Assembly (NCBI GenBank): GCA_002385675.1
Contig: DGDY01000191.1
Span: 1-26,318 of the forward strand
From: Anaerolineales bacterium UBA3940
GTDB taxonomy: Bacteria; Chloroflexota; Anaerolineae; Aggregatilineales; UBA3940
DNA: 26,318 nucleotides
Direction: 5' to 3'
In this document: one piece after another, positions 14,746 to 22,678 of the stretch
Position numbering within the stretch: the stretch's first letter is position 1
How the letters are laid out: each line of letters opens with the position of its first letter
The notes under the pieces: generated by a model
Seen by the model: only the letters and a program-made list of their open reading frames with translations
The model's database searches: none
Told to the model about the DNA's origin: nothing
Position numbers and translations under genes: made by a program

Positions 14746-14767
14746 ACACAGGCAGGGAGCCGGCATC

Positions 14768-17116
14768 ATGAGGATTGACCAGGGAATGCCGAAGGTCCTC
14801 CAGCTTTATCTGGAGCTGAGCCAGTATCCGATCCTCGCACGGCGTATCAGGGAGCGGATGCGGGAGGAGATCTTCGCGCGTGGCATCATCAGCCGCGAGG
14901 TGTTCGAGCAGGAAGTCCGCGACAAGGCGATCCGGTCGCAGGTGCGCGAGGGCATCCTGAACCCGCTCGTCGAGGAGCCGCCCGACGTGTGGCGCGAGCG
15001 CATCGAGCATGTGCGGGAGCACCTCACCGACTTCTACTTTGCCTACAACCTGCCGCACGACCTGTTCGAGTCGATCGTGCAGGAGGTTGTCGCCGAGCGC
15101 TCGCCCAACCAGGAAGTGATCCTCTCCTTTAACCCGGAGCTTGCCCCCTGGGACCTGCTGTTTGCGCAGGGCGAGATGTACGAGAACTACCCGCCCGAGC
15201 GCCGGGCGCACGTGCAGCACCACCTGCGTGAGATCATCGTCGTGCTGATCAAGGCGATGATCTCCGACCAGCTCTCGTTCGTGCGGGTGGCCCGTGAGTA
15301 CATCACCATCAAGGACCTCAAGGAGATCCGCGCGCACCGCTTTGGCCGGGGCAAGATCGGCGGCAAGGCTGCCGGCATGTACCTCGCGTACAAGATACTC
15401 CAGCGGCACGCCCGTCAGCGCGGGCTGGACATTGACCGCTATCTGACCATCCCCGAGTCGTGGTATCTGGCGTCGGATGTGTTCTACGACTTCCACTCGT
15501 CGAACGGGCTGTTCCGCTACATGAACCAGAAGTACAAGCGACCCGAGCAGATGATGGCGGACTATCCGCAGGCCTACAACGCCTATCTGAACAGCCATCT
15601 CCCCGCCGACATCTGCGCGCAGCTTGAGCAATTCCTGAGTGAGGTCGGCAAGACGCCGCTCATCGTGCGCTCGTCCAGCCTGCTTGAGGACAACTTCGAC
15701 ACGTCGTTTGCGGGCAAGTACGACAGCTTCTTCCTCCCCAACCAGGGGACGGTCGAGGAGAACCTGCGTGAGCTGGAGCGGGCGATTATCAAGGTGTACG
15801 CCAGCGTCATCCGGCCCGAGGCGCTCATCTACCGCGAGCGGATGGGCCTGACGGATTATGACGAGCGGATGGCCGTGCTCATCCAGAAGGTCGAGGGGCA
15901 GCGGCACGGGCGCTACTTTTTCCCCGACTTTGCCGGTGTGGGCTTCAGCTTCAACCCGTTCGTGTGGAGCAAGCGCATCGACCGGGAGGCGGGCCTGCTG
16001 CGGCTCGTCGTTGGGCTGGGCACGCGCGCGGTGGACCGCGTCGGCAGCGACTACCCGCGCATGGTGGCGCTCAGCCACCCCGAACTGCGCCCGACCGGGG
16101 GCGCGCAGATGCTGCGCCGCTACTCGCAGCATCACATCGACGTGCTTGACCTGGAGGCAAACGAGTTCAAGACGCTGCCCATTAGCGAGGTTATCGGGCC
16201 GAAGTACCCGGCGCTCTCGGCAGTGTTCTCCGTCACCGAGGACGGCTCGGTGCGGCAGATCAAGCGCCCGCTGATGAAGATGGACCCGGGCGAAGTGGTC
16301 GTGACCTTCGACAACATGCTCACGAGCGGGGACTTCGCGGAGGTCATGCGTGAGACGCTCAGTATCCTGGAAGAGGCCTACAAGCGTCCGGTGGACATCG
16401 AGTTTGCGGGCCGGGTGCTGGCGACGCATCCGCAGCCGCAGACGCGCATCACGCTCCTGCAGTGCCGCCCGCTCAGCAAGCGGCTTGAGGGCCGCTCCGT
16501 CGAGATCCCGACAGACATCCCGGAGGAGGATATCATCTTTACCGCGCAGCAGCAGGTGCCGCATGGCTGTGTCGAGGACGTGCAGTATATCGTCTACGTG
16601 GACCCGCGCGCGTACGCGCAGATCTCGAAGCCCCACCTGCGCATCGAGGTCGGGCAGGCGATTGGACGGCTCAACCATGCGCTGTCCGGCAAGTCCTTCA
16701 TCCTGATGGGGCCGGGTCGCTGGGGGACGTCGAACATCCAGCTAGGCGTAAAGGTGACCTACGCCGACATCTACAACACAAAGGTGCTGGTCGAAATCGC
16801 TTACTCGGAGGAGGGCAGCACGCCGGAGGTGTCGTACGGCACACACTTCTTCCAGGACCTTGTCGAGGCGAACATCTACCCGCTGCCACTGTACCCCGAC
16901 GACCCCGAAACGATCTTCAACGAGGATTTCTTCCAGTCCGCGCCCAACTGCCTCTCCGAAATCCTGCCTGCCGACGCCCGCTTCGAGCAGTACATCAAGG
17001 TGATCGACGTTCCGGCGACGTGCGGCGGGGCCATGCTGACGGTGATCATGAACAGCGAAGAGGACCGGGCGATGGGCTTCCTGAAACGAGAGGATGGGTC
17101 ATGCTGCAACGACTGA
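14768..17116 (+). CDS. PEP-synthase-like PEP/pyruvate-binding domain protein
   Basis: This 782-residue protein carries the ATP-grasp nucleotide-binding half of PEP synthase and pyruvate phosphate dikinase. Residues 1-190 are helical. The PPDK_N block starts at FGRGKIGGKAAGMYLAYK (192-209); LIVRSSSLLEDNFDTSFAGK (298-317) matches the family's VRSSxxxED motif; QKVEGQRHGRYFFPDFAGV and ITLLQCRPLS close it. The phosphohistidine swivelling domain (usually GGxxxHxAI) and the TIM barrel that complete PEP synthase are not visible. A C-terminal domain with FILMGPGRWGTSNIQLGV takes their place. GGGAG stands upstream. The gene overlaps the next one by 16 bases. It probably phosphorylates or binds an unknown partner; classical PEP synthesis is unlikely. 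Confidence 0.8.
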   Translation: MRIDQGMPKVLQLYLELSQYPILARRIRERMREEIFARGIISREVFEQEVRDKAIRSQVREGILNPLVEEPPDVWRERIEHVREHLTDFYFAYNLPHDLFESIVQEVVAERSPNQEVILSFNPELAPWDLLFAQGEMYENYPPERRAHVQHHLREIIVVLIKAMISDQLSFVRVAREYITIKDLKEIRAHRFGRGKIGGKAAGMYLAYKILQRHARQRGLDIDRYLTIPESWYLASDVFYDFHSSNGLFRYMNQKYKRPEQMMADYPQAYNAYLNSHLPADICAQLEQFLSEVGKTPLIVRSSSLLEDNFDTSFAGKYDSFFLPNQGTVEENLRELERAIIKVYASVIRPEALIYRERMGLTDYDERMAVLIQKVEGQRHGRYFFPDFAGVGFSFNPFVWSKRIDREAGLLRLVVGLGTRAVDRVGSDYPRMVALSHPELRPTGGAQMLRRYSQHHIDVLDLEANEFKTLPISEVIGPKYPALSAVFSVTEDGSVRQIKRPLMKMDPGEVVVTFDNMLTSGDFAEVMRETLSILEEAYKRPVDIEFAGRVLATHPQPQTRITLLQCRPLSKRLEGRSVEIPTDIPEEDIIFTAQQQVPHGCVEDVQYIVYVDPRAYAQISKPHLRIEVGQAIGRLNHALSGKSFILMGPGRWGTSNIQLGVKVTYADIYNTKVLVEIAYSEEGSTPEVSYGTHFFQDLVEANIYPLPLYPDDPETIFNEDFFQSAPNCLSEILPADARFEQYIKVIDVPATCGGAMLTVIMNSEEDRAMGFLKREDGSCCND

Positions 17117-17439
17117 GTGACGCAGCCCGCAAAGCCGGTCAGCAAATAGGGGCCGACACCATCTCGACGGTGGTGACGGTTGTGCTCCTCCTGCTGGCGC
17201 TGACCTTCGCCTTGCTCGGCTTCCTCAACGCGCCGGACAGCGAGGTCAGCCCCGGGACCGTCGCCACCTACATGGTGGCCTCTGCCGTCCTGTTTGTCGG
17301 GCTGGCCGCCTTCGGGCTGACTCGTTCGCGCCCGTGGCAGCGCGCCATCGGTGCGGGGGCGGCAGTCGGCGCGATATACATGGTGGTGATGGCTGTGTTG
17401 TTCTTCCGCGCGCTCAGCGCAGTAGAGATGCCCTTCTAG
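17101..17439 (+). CDS. Small three-helix membrane protein of unknown function
   Basis: This 112-residue protein has hydrophobic segments at about residues 21-43, 54-73 and 82-105 and a short basic amphipathic N-terminus (LQRLSDAARKAG). The ATG at 17101 lies inside the end of the PEP-binding gene (16-base overlap) and is preceded by GAGAGGA, so the two are coupled. No motif or family is recognised. It presumably works at the membrane together with its neighbours. Confidence 0.8.
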   Translation: MLQRLSDAARKAGQQIGADTISTVVTVVLLLLALTFALLGFLNAPDSEVSPGTVATYMVASAVLFVGLAAFGLTRSRPWQRAIGAGAAVGAIYMVVMAVLFFRALSAVEMPF

Positions 17440-17454
17440 CGGCACCGGGCGACG

Positions 17455-18216
17455 ATGCAGTTCATCAAGGCACTGACTTACGCGTTCAAGGAGCACGGCT
17501 GGCCCTATAAGCTGGCCCTCGCCGTTGCCGCAGCGGCTATTCCGTTTGCCGGGTATTTTATCATCAAGGGGTGGGAGTACGAGATCAGCGTGCGGGTGCG
17601 CCATGACAGCGCGGAGAAGTTGCCGGGCTGGCGGGACGTGCTCGCCAAGCTGGGGCGGGGCGTGCTGCTGCGTGTGACGGGCATCCTCTACAACCTGCCC
17701 GCACTCATCATGCTTGTCGTCAGCCTGTGGGCGTGGATTATGGTGTTTGTGCGCTTCTTCCGGCTGGAGGAGCGCTCGCTCGCCATCCTCGGCGACATGC
17801 TTCAGCAGGGCGTGGGCCTGCGGCTGGGGCTGCTCGTGCTGACGGCGCTCGTCGCGCTGGCGTCGAACACGCTGTACTGGTCCGGCTATCTGCGCTATAT
17901 CGAGACGAACCGCTACCTCGACTTCTTCGACGTGGTGACGAACGCGAAGCTCTCCTTTGCCAATATCTGGGATGACATGGCGATGGCTATCTTCATGTTC
18001 GTGCTGGGGCTGGTCGTCTCAGGCCTGGGGACGCTGCTGACGATGGGGCTGACGCTGACTGGCTTCGGCGCGGCGCTCGCGCCGATTGTCGTGCCTGCGC
18101 TCACGCTGTCCTTCCTGAGCCTGGTCAACGGGCACCTGTTCGGGCAGCTTGCGACGCGCACCCTCGGGCCGAGCGCGGCAGTGAGCTTAGACAGGCAGGG
18201 CAGCCGGGCGAGGTAG
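17455..18216 (+). CDS. DUF4013-like integral membrane protein
   Basis: This 253-residue protein has about five to six transmembrane helices. The first is at ~18-38. A soluble loop follows with RHDSAEKLPGWRDVLAKLGRG, which matches the LPxWxD block placed between helices in DUF4013 proteins. Further helices lie at ~80-105, ~120-140, ~175-205 and ~205-230. DUF4013 has no assigned function. It begins 15 bases after the stop of the small membrane protein, without a strong ribosome binding site, and is the last gene of the three-gene operon. Confidence 0.75.
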   Translation: MQFIKALTYAFKEHGWPYKLALAVAAAAIPFAGYFIIKGWEYEISVRVRHDSAEKLPGWRDVLAKLGRGVLLRVTGILYNLPALIMLVVSLWAWIMVFVRFFRLEERSLAILGDMLQQGVGLRLGLLVLTALVALASNTLYWSGYLRYIETNRYLDFFDVVTNAKLSFANIWDDMAMAIFMFVLGLVVSGLGTLLTMGLTLTGFGAALAPIVVPALTLSFLSLVNGHLFGQLATRTLGPSAAVSLDRQGSRAR

Positions 18217-18256
18217 GTTCGCCGGGTGAAGGTCGCTGGAACCCCCACCGGCCTGC

Positions 18257-18302
18257 GGTCGCTTCGCGACCTACAGCCACTTCCCCCTTGCAACGGGGGA
18301 AG
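18257..18302. repeat. Two hairpins between convergent genes
   Basis: GGTCGC/GCGACC around TTC (18257-18271), and CTTCCCCC (18280-18287) / GGGGGAAG (18295-18302) around TTGCAAC. They fill the 109-base gap between the DUF4013 gene and the convergent MFS gene. No T-run follows either, so they are more likely dispersed palindromes than simple terminators. The GGTCGC-TTC-GCGACC design resembles the short TTC-loop hairpin at 3863. Confidence 0.6.
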
Positions 18303-18325
18303 CAGGGGCCAACTCCGGCTCTTGT

Positions 18326-19543
18326 CTAGTCTGCCGCCGAGCCTTCGCGGGCGCGCCGCAGGAGCCCGCGAGGCGTCCGGTCATCGGTGAGCCACAGCAG
18401 GCTCACGACAAAGCCCGCCGTCATGATCACCGCTCCGGAGAGGAAGGGCAGCGTCACCCAGACGTCGAGCAGCGACCCCGCCAGAATCGGCCCTACGACA
18501 CGGCCCAGACTCATGAACGAGTTGTTCAGCCCCATGGCGACACCCTGCCCGTCCTCGGCCCGCTGGGAGGTTAGCGAGGCGACCGCCGGGCGCAACATCG
18601 AGTTGCTCAGGATGAAGAACAGGGTCGTCGCCGCAACAGTCCAGTAGTCGGTGGCGAGAGTCATGGCGACAAAGCCGATGGCGGTTGCCAGCAGCGAAAC
18701 GCGGATGACGGTTGCTTCGCCCCAGCGGCGCGTGACCGGGCCGGTGATAAGCCCCTGCATGACCGCGCCACCGACGCCCGTCATCATCATGATGGTCGCC
18801 ACGCGCTGCGGCCCGTAGCCGAACCGCTCCAGCGCGTACAGGCTGAACACGCCCTCGTAGTTGGTGAGCGCGAAGCTGAGCAGGAAGGCCATCACAAACA
18901 GGATGGCGTTGGGACCGGTCAGTGCATGCCACATCTCTCGGAGCTGCGGCCCGCGCACGGTGCGCGTGCGATCGCGGCGCTCGGGGGGCAGGGACTCGGG
19001 CAGCACGGTCGCGATCAGGATGGCGGCTACCGCTGCCAGCCCCGCCGCTACGAAGAACGGCGTCGAGAGCGACTTCCGTGCCAGCAGACCGCCGACACCC
19101 GGCCCGAGCGTCATACCGACGCCCATCGCCGCGCCCATGATGCCCATGCCGCCGCCCCGGTTTTCCTTCGTTGTGCTGTCGCTGATGTAAGCCATGGCCG
19201 TCGGGGCTGTCGCCGACGACAGGATGCCGGCGAGCGAGCGCGCCGCGAACAGCATCCACAGCTCGGTCGCCAGGCCGAAGAGAAGCTGGCTCAGCCCGAA
19301 GCCCAGCGCGCCGATGACCAGGATCTTCTTGCGCCCATAGCGGTCGGACAGGCTCCCCCACATCGGCGCGAAGATGAACTGCATTGCCGCGAAGCTGGCG
19401 GTAAGCAGGCCCATCTGCCGCCCGCTTGCGCCGAAGCTGTCGACGTAAGTGCCCATCAGCGGGATGATGATGCCGAAGCCGAGCATCACCACGACGAGGG
19501 TGAAGAACAGGATAAGGGTGTTTCCGCGGTCTGTTTGCTGCAT
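18326..19543 (-). CDS. MFS efflux transporter (DHA1-type)
   Basis: This 405-residue transporter has twelve predicted membrane helices, with the MFS motif A GSLSDRYGRKKI in the loop after helix 2 and a motif C-like stretch GAAMGVGMTLGPGVGG in helix 5, which marks proton-coupled drug antiporters. A central loop (PESLPPERRDRTRTVRG) separates the halves. AGAGGAAAG stands before the ATG. It lies 30 bases downstream of a MarR regulator on the same strand, a standard arrangement for substrate-induced drug export. The exported compound cannot be inferred. Confidence 0.92.
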   Translation of the reverse strand: MQQTDRGNTLILFFTLVVVMLGFGIIIPLMGTYVDSFGASGRQMGLLTASFAAMQFIFAPMWGSLSDRYGRKKILVIGALGFGLSQLLFGLATELWMLFAARSLAGILSSATAPTAMAYISDSTTKENRGGGMGIMGAAMGVGMTLGPGVGGLLARKSLSTPFFVAAGLAAVAAILIATVLPESLPPERRDRTRTVRGPQLREMWHALTGPNAILFVMAFLLSFALTNYEGVFSLYALERFGYGPQRVATIMMMTGVGGAVMQGLITGPVTRRWGEATVIRVSLLATAIGFVAMTLATDYWTVAATTLFFILSNSMLRPAVASLTSQRAEDGQGVAMGLNNSFMSLGRVVGPILAGSLLDVWVTLPFLSGAVIMTAGFVVSLLWLTDDRTPRGLLRRAREGSAAD

Positions 19544-19573
19544 CTACTTTCCTCTGGCGTTGTGTTCCGCTGC

Positions 19574-20020
19574 TTACTCGCTCGCGTTGGCAGTGGCATC
19601 CCCCGGTTGGAACACTGCCCGCAGCACGTCCAGCCCGGCGAGTAGCATTGCGGCGTCTTCAGGCGGGAGATCGGCAAGCCGCTCGCGCAGGCAGGCGGCG
19701 ATGGCGGCGCGCATTTCGCCCAGCACCTCCGCCCCGGCTGCCGTCAGTTCGATCTGGACGACGCGGCGATCGCTCTTGCCCGCCGAGCGGCGCACCCAGC
19801 CACGCGCCTCCAGCGTGCCCAACATCGTGGACATACTTGGCAGGCTGACACCCAGCCGCTCGGCCAGTTCGCTGACCGTGCCCGGCCTGTGGGCCAGGGT
19901 GGACAGCAGCGTATAATGAGCGGGATGCCCGATCTGCCGGACCACGGCGAACAGCGTCCGGTTGATCAGCGGCAGCACGTCCATCATCTTGCCAATGGCG
20001 GCCTCGGTGTCGTCGCGCAT
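19574..20020 (-). CDS. MarR-family transcriptional regulator
   Basis: This 148-residue dimeric winged-helix repressor has helices at TLLSTLAHRPGTVSELAERLG, recognition helix SLPSMSTMLGTLEARGWVRR, and the wing SAGKSDRRVVQIELTAAG with the family's DxR motif (SDRR). N- and C-terminal helices form the dimer interface. GGGAG precedes the ATG at 20020. It is the first gene of the MarR-MFS operon and probably represses it through the inverted repeat at 20042-20064, with relief by the transporter's substrate. Confidence 0.92.
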   Translation of the reverse strand: MRDDTEAAIGKMMDVLPLINRTLFAVVRQIGHPAHYTLLSTLAHRPGTVSELAERLGVSLPSMSTMLGTLEARGWVRRSAGKSDRRVVQIELTAAGAEVLGEMRAAIAACLRERLADLPPEDAAMLLAGLDVLRAVFQPGDATANASE

Positions 20021-20041
20021 AGCGGCGGTCTCCCAAAAATT

Positions 20042-20099
20042 GTTAAGTGTCCTAAGTAATTAACCGTGCGATTATCGCTCTAAACGGCCCGGTACGCAA
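20042..20099 (-). promoter_or_regulatory. Promoter and candidate MarR operator
   Basis: On the minus strand TTGCGT (20099-20094), a 17-base spacer and GATAAT (20076-20071) form a good sigma70-type promoter whose start would be near 20065. The inverted repeat GTTAAGT (20042-20048) / AATTAAC (20058-20064), matching at 6 of 7 positions with a 9-base centre, begins exactly there. A repressor bound to it would block initiation. Confidence 0.5.
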
Positions 20100-20115
20100 G
20101 GGGTAAAGCAGGTAA

Positions 20116-20144
20116 AAGCAAGAGGTTTTGCCGCACTCTTGCTT
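20116..20144. other. 9-bp inverted repeat upstream of the SIMPL gene
   Basis: Arms AAGCAAGAG (20116-20124) and CTCTTGCTT (20136-20144) pair perfectly around an 11-base loop. It lies 125 bases before the SIMPL start, in the divergent spacer. It could be a leader hairpin, an operator or a transcription barrier. Confidence 0.4.
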
Positions 20145-20268
20145 CAAAAGGCCGAACTTAACCACCCGTCTGGAACTTTCGTGCCCCGCGCACCGTCATG
20201 ATTCGTGAAAGGGCGAGAACGCGCCCTGCCGGACTAACCAGATCAAACCTGTCGGAGGTGTTCTAGAA

Positions 20269-21024
20269 ATGCTTAAGTGGTTTCGTTTGAATGGAAAGTT
20301 TGTCATGCTGGCGGCATTGCTCGTTGGCGTGATGGCGACGGCTGCCGCCTGTGCGCCGCAGCCCGCAGCGGCACAGACTGTGGAGGAGAATGTGGCCCAG
20401 AACGTGATCACGGTGACTGGCACGGGGCAGGCGATGGGCGCGCCCGACGTGGCCTACCTTGAACTCGGTGTGGACATCGCCAACAACGATCTCGGCGAGG
20501 CAATGGCTGAAGCCAACGCGACCATGACCGAGGTCCGCGACGCGATCCTCGCGCTGAACATCGCTGAGACGGACATCCAGACCACGCAGTTCAACGTGTG
20601 GGTCGAGGAGATCCGCGACCCGTCGACCGGCAGCCCGCAGGGCCAGCGCCTGTTCCACGTCAACAACCTGATGCGCGTCAAGGTTTCGGATACGGAGCGC
20701 ATTGGTGAGGTGATTGAGGCCGGCATGGATGCCGGGGCGAACACCGTCGGCAGCTTGTTCTTTGCGATTGAAGACCCCGATGCGCTTGAGGCTCAGGCCC
20801 GCGCCGATGCCGTTGCCGATGCCCGCGCCCGCGCGGAGCAGCTTGCCGAGGCCGCTGGCGTGCAGCTCGGGGATCTCGTCAACCTGACGGAAGGCACGCC
20901 GGTCTTCCCGCTCACCGGGCGGGTGGCGCTGGACATGGCCCAGGGTGGCGGCGCTCCGCCGATCAGCGAGGGGCAGCTTGCCGTGAGCGTGAGCGTGACC
21001 GCGAGCTTCAGCATCCGCCAGTAG
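20269..21024 (+). CDS. SIMPL domain (DUF541) exported protein
   Basis: This 251-residue extracytoplasmic protein has an N-terminal signal to about residue 28 (FVMLAALLVGVMATAAAC). AAAC before AP could be a weak lipobox; otherwise signal peptidase would cut near AAAQT. The mature chain is a SIMPL domain: ITVTGTGQAMGAPDVAYLELGV, then ANATMTEVRDAILALNIAETDIQTTQFNV, with the late helical block ARADAVADARARAEQLAEAAG and closing strand GQLAVSVSVTASFSI. Related proteins are periplasmic and tied to stress tolerance or signalling partners, with unknown biochemistry. GGAGGTG stands upstream of the ATG. A terminator follows directly. Confidence 0.9.
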   Translation: MLKWFRLNGKFVMLAALLVGVMATAAACAPQPAAAQTVEENVAQNVITVTGTGQAMGAPDVAYLELGVDIANNDLGEAMAEANATMTEVRDAILALNIAETDIQTTQFNVWVEEIRDPSTGSPQGQRLFHVNNLMRVKVSDTERIGEVIEAGMDAGANTVGSLFFAIEDPDALEAQARADAVADARARAEQLAEAAGVQLGDLVNLTEGTPVFPLTGRVALDMAQGGGAPPISEGQLAVSVSVTASFSIRQ

Positions 21025-21051
21025 TGCCGGATACCTGCTAAACGGATCAGG

Positions 21052-21077
21052 GAGGCGCCCCATCGGCGCCTCTTTTT
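21052..21077 (+). terminator. Factor-independent terminator after the SIMPL gene
   Basis: Arms GAGGCGCC (21052-21059) and GGCGCCTC (21065-21072) with a 5-base loop, followed by TTTTT (21073-21077). Confidence 0.85.
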
Positions 21078-21095
21078 GTTAAATTTGTACAACAG

Positions 21096-21124
21096 TTGTC
21101 AGTAAGAAAACGGGTCCATACAAT
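21096..21124 (+). promoter_or_regulatory. Sigma70-type promoter of the rhodanese genes
   Basis: TTGTCA (21096-21101), a 17-base spacer and TACAAT (21119-21124). Both hexamers are one base from consensus. The expected 5' leader is about 105 bases long and contains TTGT/ACAA repeats near 21139-21165. Confidence 0.6.
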
Positions 21125-21237
21125 CGGTGGTAGAGCTTAGTTGTTTGGGACAACATTCGCAGGTTGTCGTCTGCACATCGAGTGAGGAAGACGGCAAGTC
21201 GCTGTAAGGAAGGATGCGCAGGCAAGGAGCAGGGAGG

Positions 21238-21648
21238 ATGAGCCACATGACTTCGCACCAGGAGTCCGGACGAGACCACGATTGGGGTACCAGTGCTGAC
21301 GGCGTGCAGGATAGCCGGGTGCAGCCTGTGATGCTCACACCCACACAGGTGTATGACCGGTTCGTCAGGGCGAACGAGCACGCTATCCTGCTTGACATCC
21401 GCAACCCCAACGAGTGGGCAGAGGACGGGCGCATCGAGGGTGCGAAGTGGATCCCCATGTACGAGCTACCTCGCCGCGCACAGAAGGAGCTTCCCCGCGA
21501 CGTGCCGGTTGTGGTGTACTGCGCTCACGGCGTGCGCAGTGCGGTGATGGCCCGCTACCTGCGAGGTCTTGGCTTCTCCAACGTGATCGACATGGCGGGC
21601 GGGCTGCTCGCCTGGCAGCGAGCCGGGCTCCCGGTGCAGGTGCGCTGA
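21238..21648 (+). CDS. Rhodanese-domain protein, cytoplasmic
   Basis: This 136-residue single-domain sulfurtransferase has a ~30-residue polar N-terminal extension, then the rhodanese fold: LLDIRNPNEWAEDGRIEGAKWIP and the active loop YCAHGVRS with catalytic C95, ending in GGLLAWQRAGLPV. The six-residue loop length is that of sulfur-transferring, not phosphatase-type, members. AAGGAG at 21224-21229 supports ATG 21238; ATG 21247 (after GGGAGG) is an alternative. No signal peptide. The next gene is a closely related rhodanese with a lipoprotein signal. Confidence 0.9.
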   Translation: MSHMTSHQESGRDHDWGTSADGVQDSRVQPVMLTPTQVYDRFVRANEHAILLDIRNPNEWAEDGRIEGAKWIPMYELPRRAQKELPRDVPVVVYCAHGVRSAVMARYLRGLGFSNVIDMAGGLLAWQRAGLPVQVR

Positions 21649-21721
21649 TGAGATGCGACCTCGCCGGGGGATGCGGCATCTAACAGGCGAACAGAATTGC
21701 CAGATGAGGAGACGGTAAGAC

Positions 21722-22132
21722 GTGAGCAGGAAAAATCTGTGGGCTGCGGCGCTGCTGGTGCTCGCCGCCGCCCTGTTTGTGGCCTGCGCCCCCGCAGAGG
21801 CGGAGGTGCAGCAGGTCACGCCGCAAGCGGTCGCCGAGAGGCTGCCGGACGACCTTGGCGAGAACTTGATCGTACTGGACGTGCGCTCGCCTGAGGAGTG
21901 GGCGCAGGATGGGCACATCGAGGGCGCGACGCTGATCCCGCTGCCGGAGCTGAAGGCGCGCGCCGCCGACGAGCTTCCGCGCGATGCGGAGATCGTCGTG
22001 TACTGCCGCACGGGCAACCGCAGCGCGCAGGCCGCCGCCTATCTAGTCGAGGCCGGTTATACCAGCGTGTCGGACATGGGCGGTATTCAGGACTGGATCG
22101 CGGCGGGATATGAGGTTGTTTACGGGCCGTAA
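21722..22132 (+). CDS. Rhodanese-domain lipoprotein
   Basis: This 136-residue sulfurtransferase has a lipoprotein signal (lipobox FVAC, C22) and so is anchored outside the cytoplasmic membrane. The rhodanese domain shows VLDVRSPEEWAQDGHIEGATLIP, active-site C95 in YCRTGNRSAQAA, and GGIQDWIAAGY. It starts with GTG; GAGGAG lies about ten bases upstream. The domain is strikingly similar to that of the preceding gene, so the two look like duplicates sent to different compartments. A strong hairpin follows the stop. Confidence 0.92.
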   Translation: MSRKNLWAAALLVLAAALFVACAPAEAEVQQVTPQAVAERLPDDLGENLIVLDVRSPEEWAQDGHIEGATLIPLPELKARAADELPRDAEIVVYCRTGNRSAQAAAYLVEAGYTSVSDMGGIQDWIAAGYEVVYGP

Positions 22133-22156
22133 GGCGGCCCCGGGTGTGGAATAAGA

Positions 22157-22188
22157 GACGCCGGGCAGTGCGCCCGGCGTCCTGTTTT
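22157..22188. terminator. Hairpin terminator between convergent genes
   Basis: Arms GACGCCGGGC (22157-22166) and GCCCGGCGTC (22172-22181) with loop AGTGC form a 10-bp stem, followed by CTGTTTT on the plus strand. It lies just past the stop of the DUF4870 gene on the other strand and may serve both. Confidence 0.75.
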
Positions 22189-22678
22189 ATGATGCGGGTT
22201 GGTCGCGGCTGGCGGTATCAGGCCGCGTTGTGGTGCGCTGCCAGATGCCGCTCCGTTCCAGCAGCGGGCCGATGACGATATAGCGGAAGTCATGCCCCTG
22301 CAGGCAGCGTACGCCGCCCCACAGCCCGTACAGGCCCAGGATCGCCATGACGATCAAGGGGATGATCATGCTGCCCAGCCCAACCCAGAACAGCGGCGGC
22401 GGGGTGTCGCTCGCCTCTATCTGCGTGGCGAGCGGGATCCACGTCAGCAGGTAGAAGACCATCCAGCAGGACCACACCACCATTGCCACGATCAGGCTGA
22501 ACAACTGGTACACAGCGGCCTGAAGGCCCTGAAAAGCCGCGTAGCGCGAGCGCTCGCGCTGGGTGGCGTAGACGATGACGCCGACAATCAGGCCCAGCCA
22601 CTGCGCGATGATCGAGCCGTGCGCGAGAGCAGCCAGCAGGCGGGCTTCCCCGTTTGTTTGTTCGGTGTTCTCAGTCAT
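22187..22678 (-). CDS. DUF4870-type membrane protein
   Basis: This 163-residue protein has about four membrane helices. The N-terminal block ARLLAALAHGSIIAQWLG, followed by VIVYATQRERSRYAAFQGLQAAVYQL, is characteristic of DUF4870 (pattern K/RxxxxxxHAxQA). The ATG at 22678 lies inside the end of the upstream CPBP gene (8-base overlap) and GGAGAAA precedes it. DUF4870 has no established function. It is coupled to the CPBP protease, suggesting a shared membrane role. Confidence 0.82.
   Translation of the reverse strand: MTENTEQTNGEARLLAALAHGSIIAQWLGLIVGVIVYATQRERSRYAAFQGLQAAVYQLFSLIVAMVVWSCWMVFYLLTWIPLATQIEASDTPPPLFWVGLGSMIIPLIVMAILGLYGLWGGVRCLQGHDFRYIVIGPLLERSGIWQRTTTRPDTASRDQPAS

Noticed and set aside
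14672..16678. Long minus-strand open frame (668 codons) opposite the PEP-binding gene
   Set aside because: It mirrors a well-supported gene with clear motifs, has an R/L/V/H-rich composition typical of antisense frames in high-GC DNA, and has no ribosome binding site or known domain.
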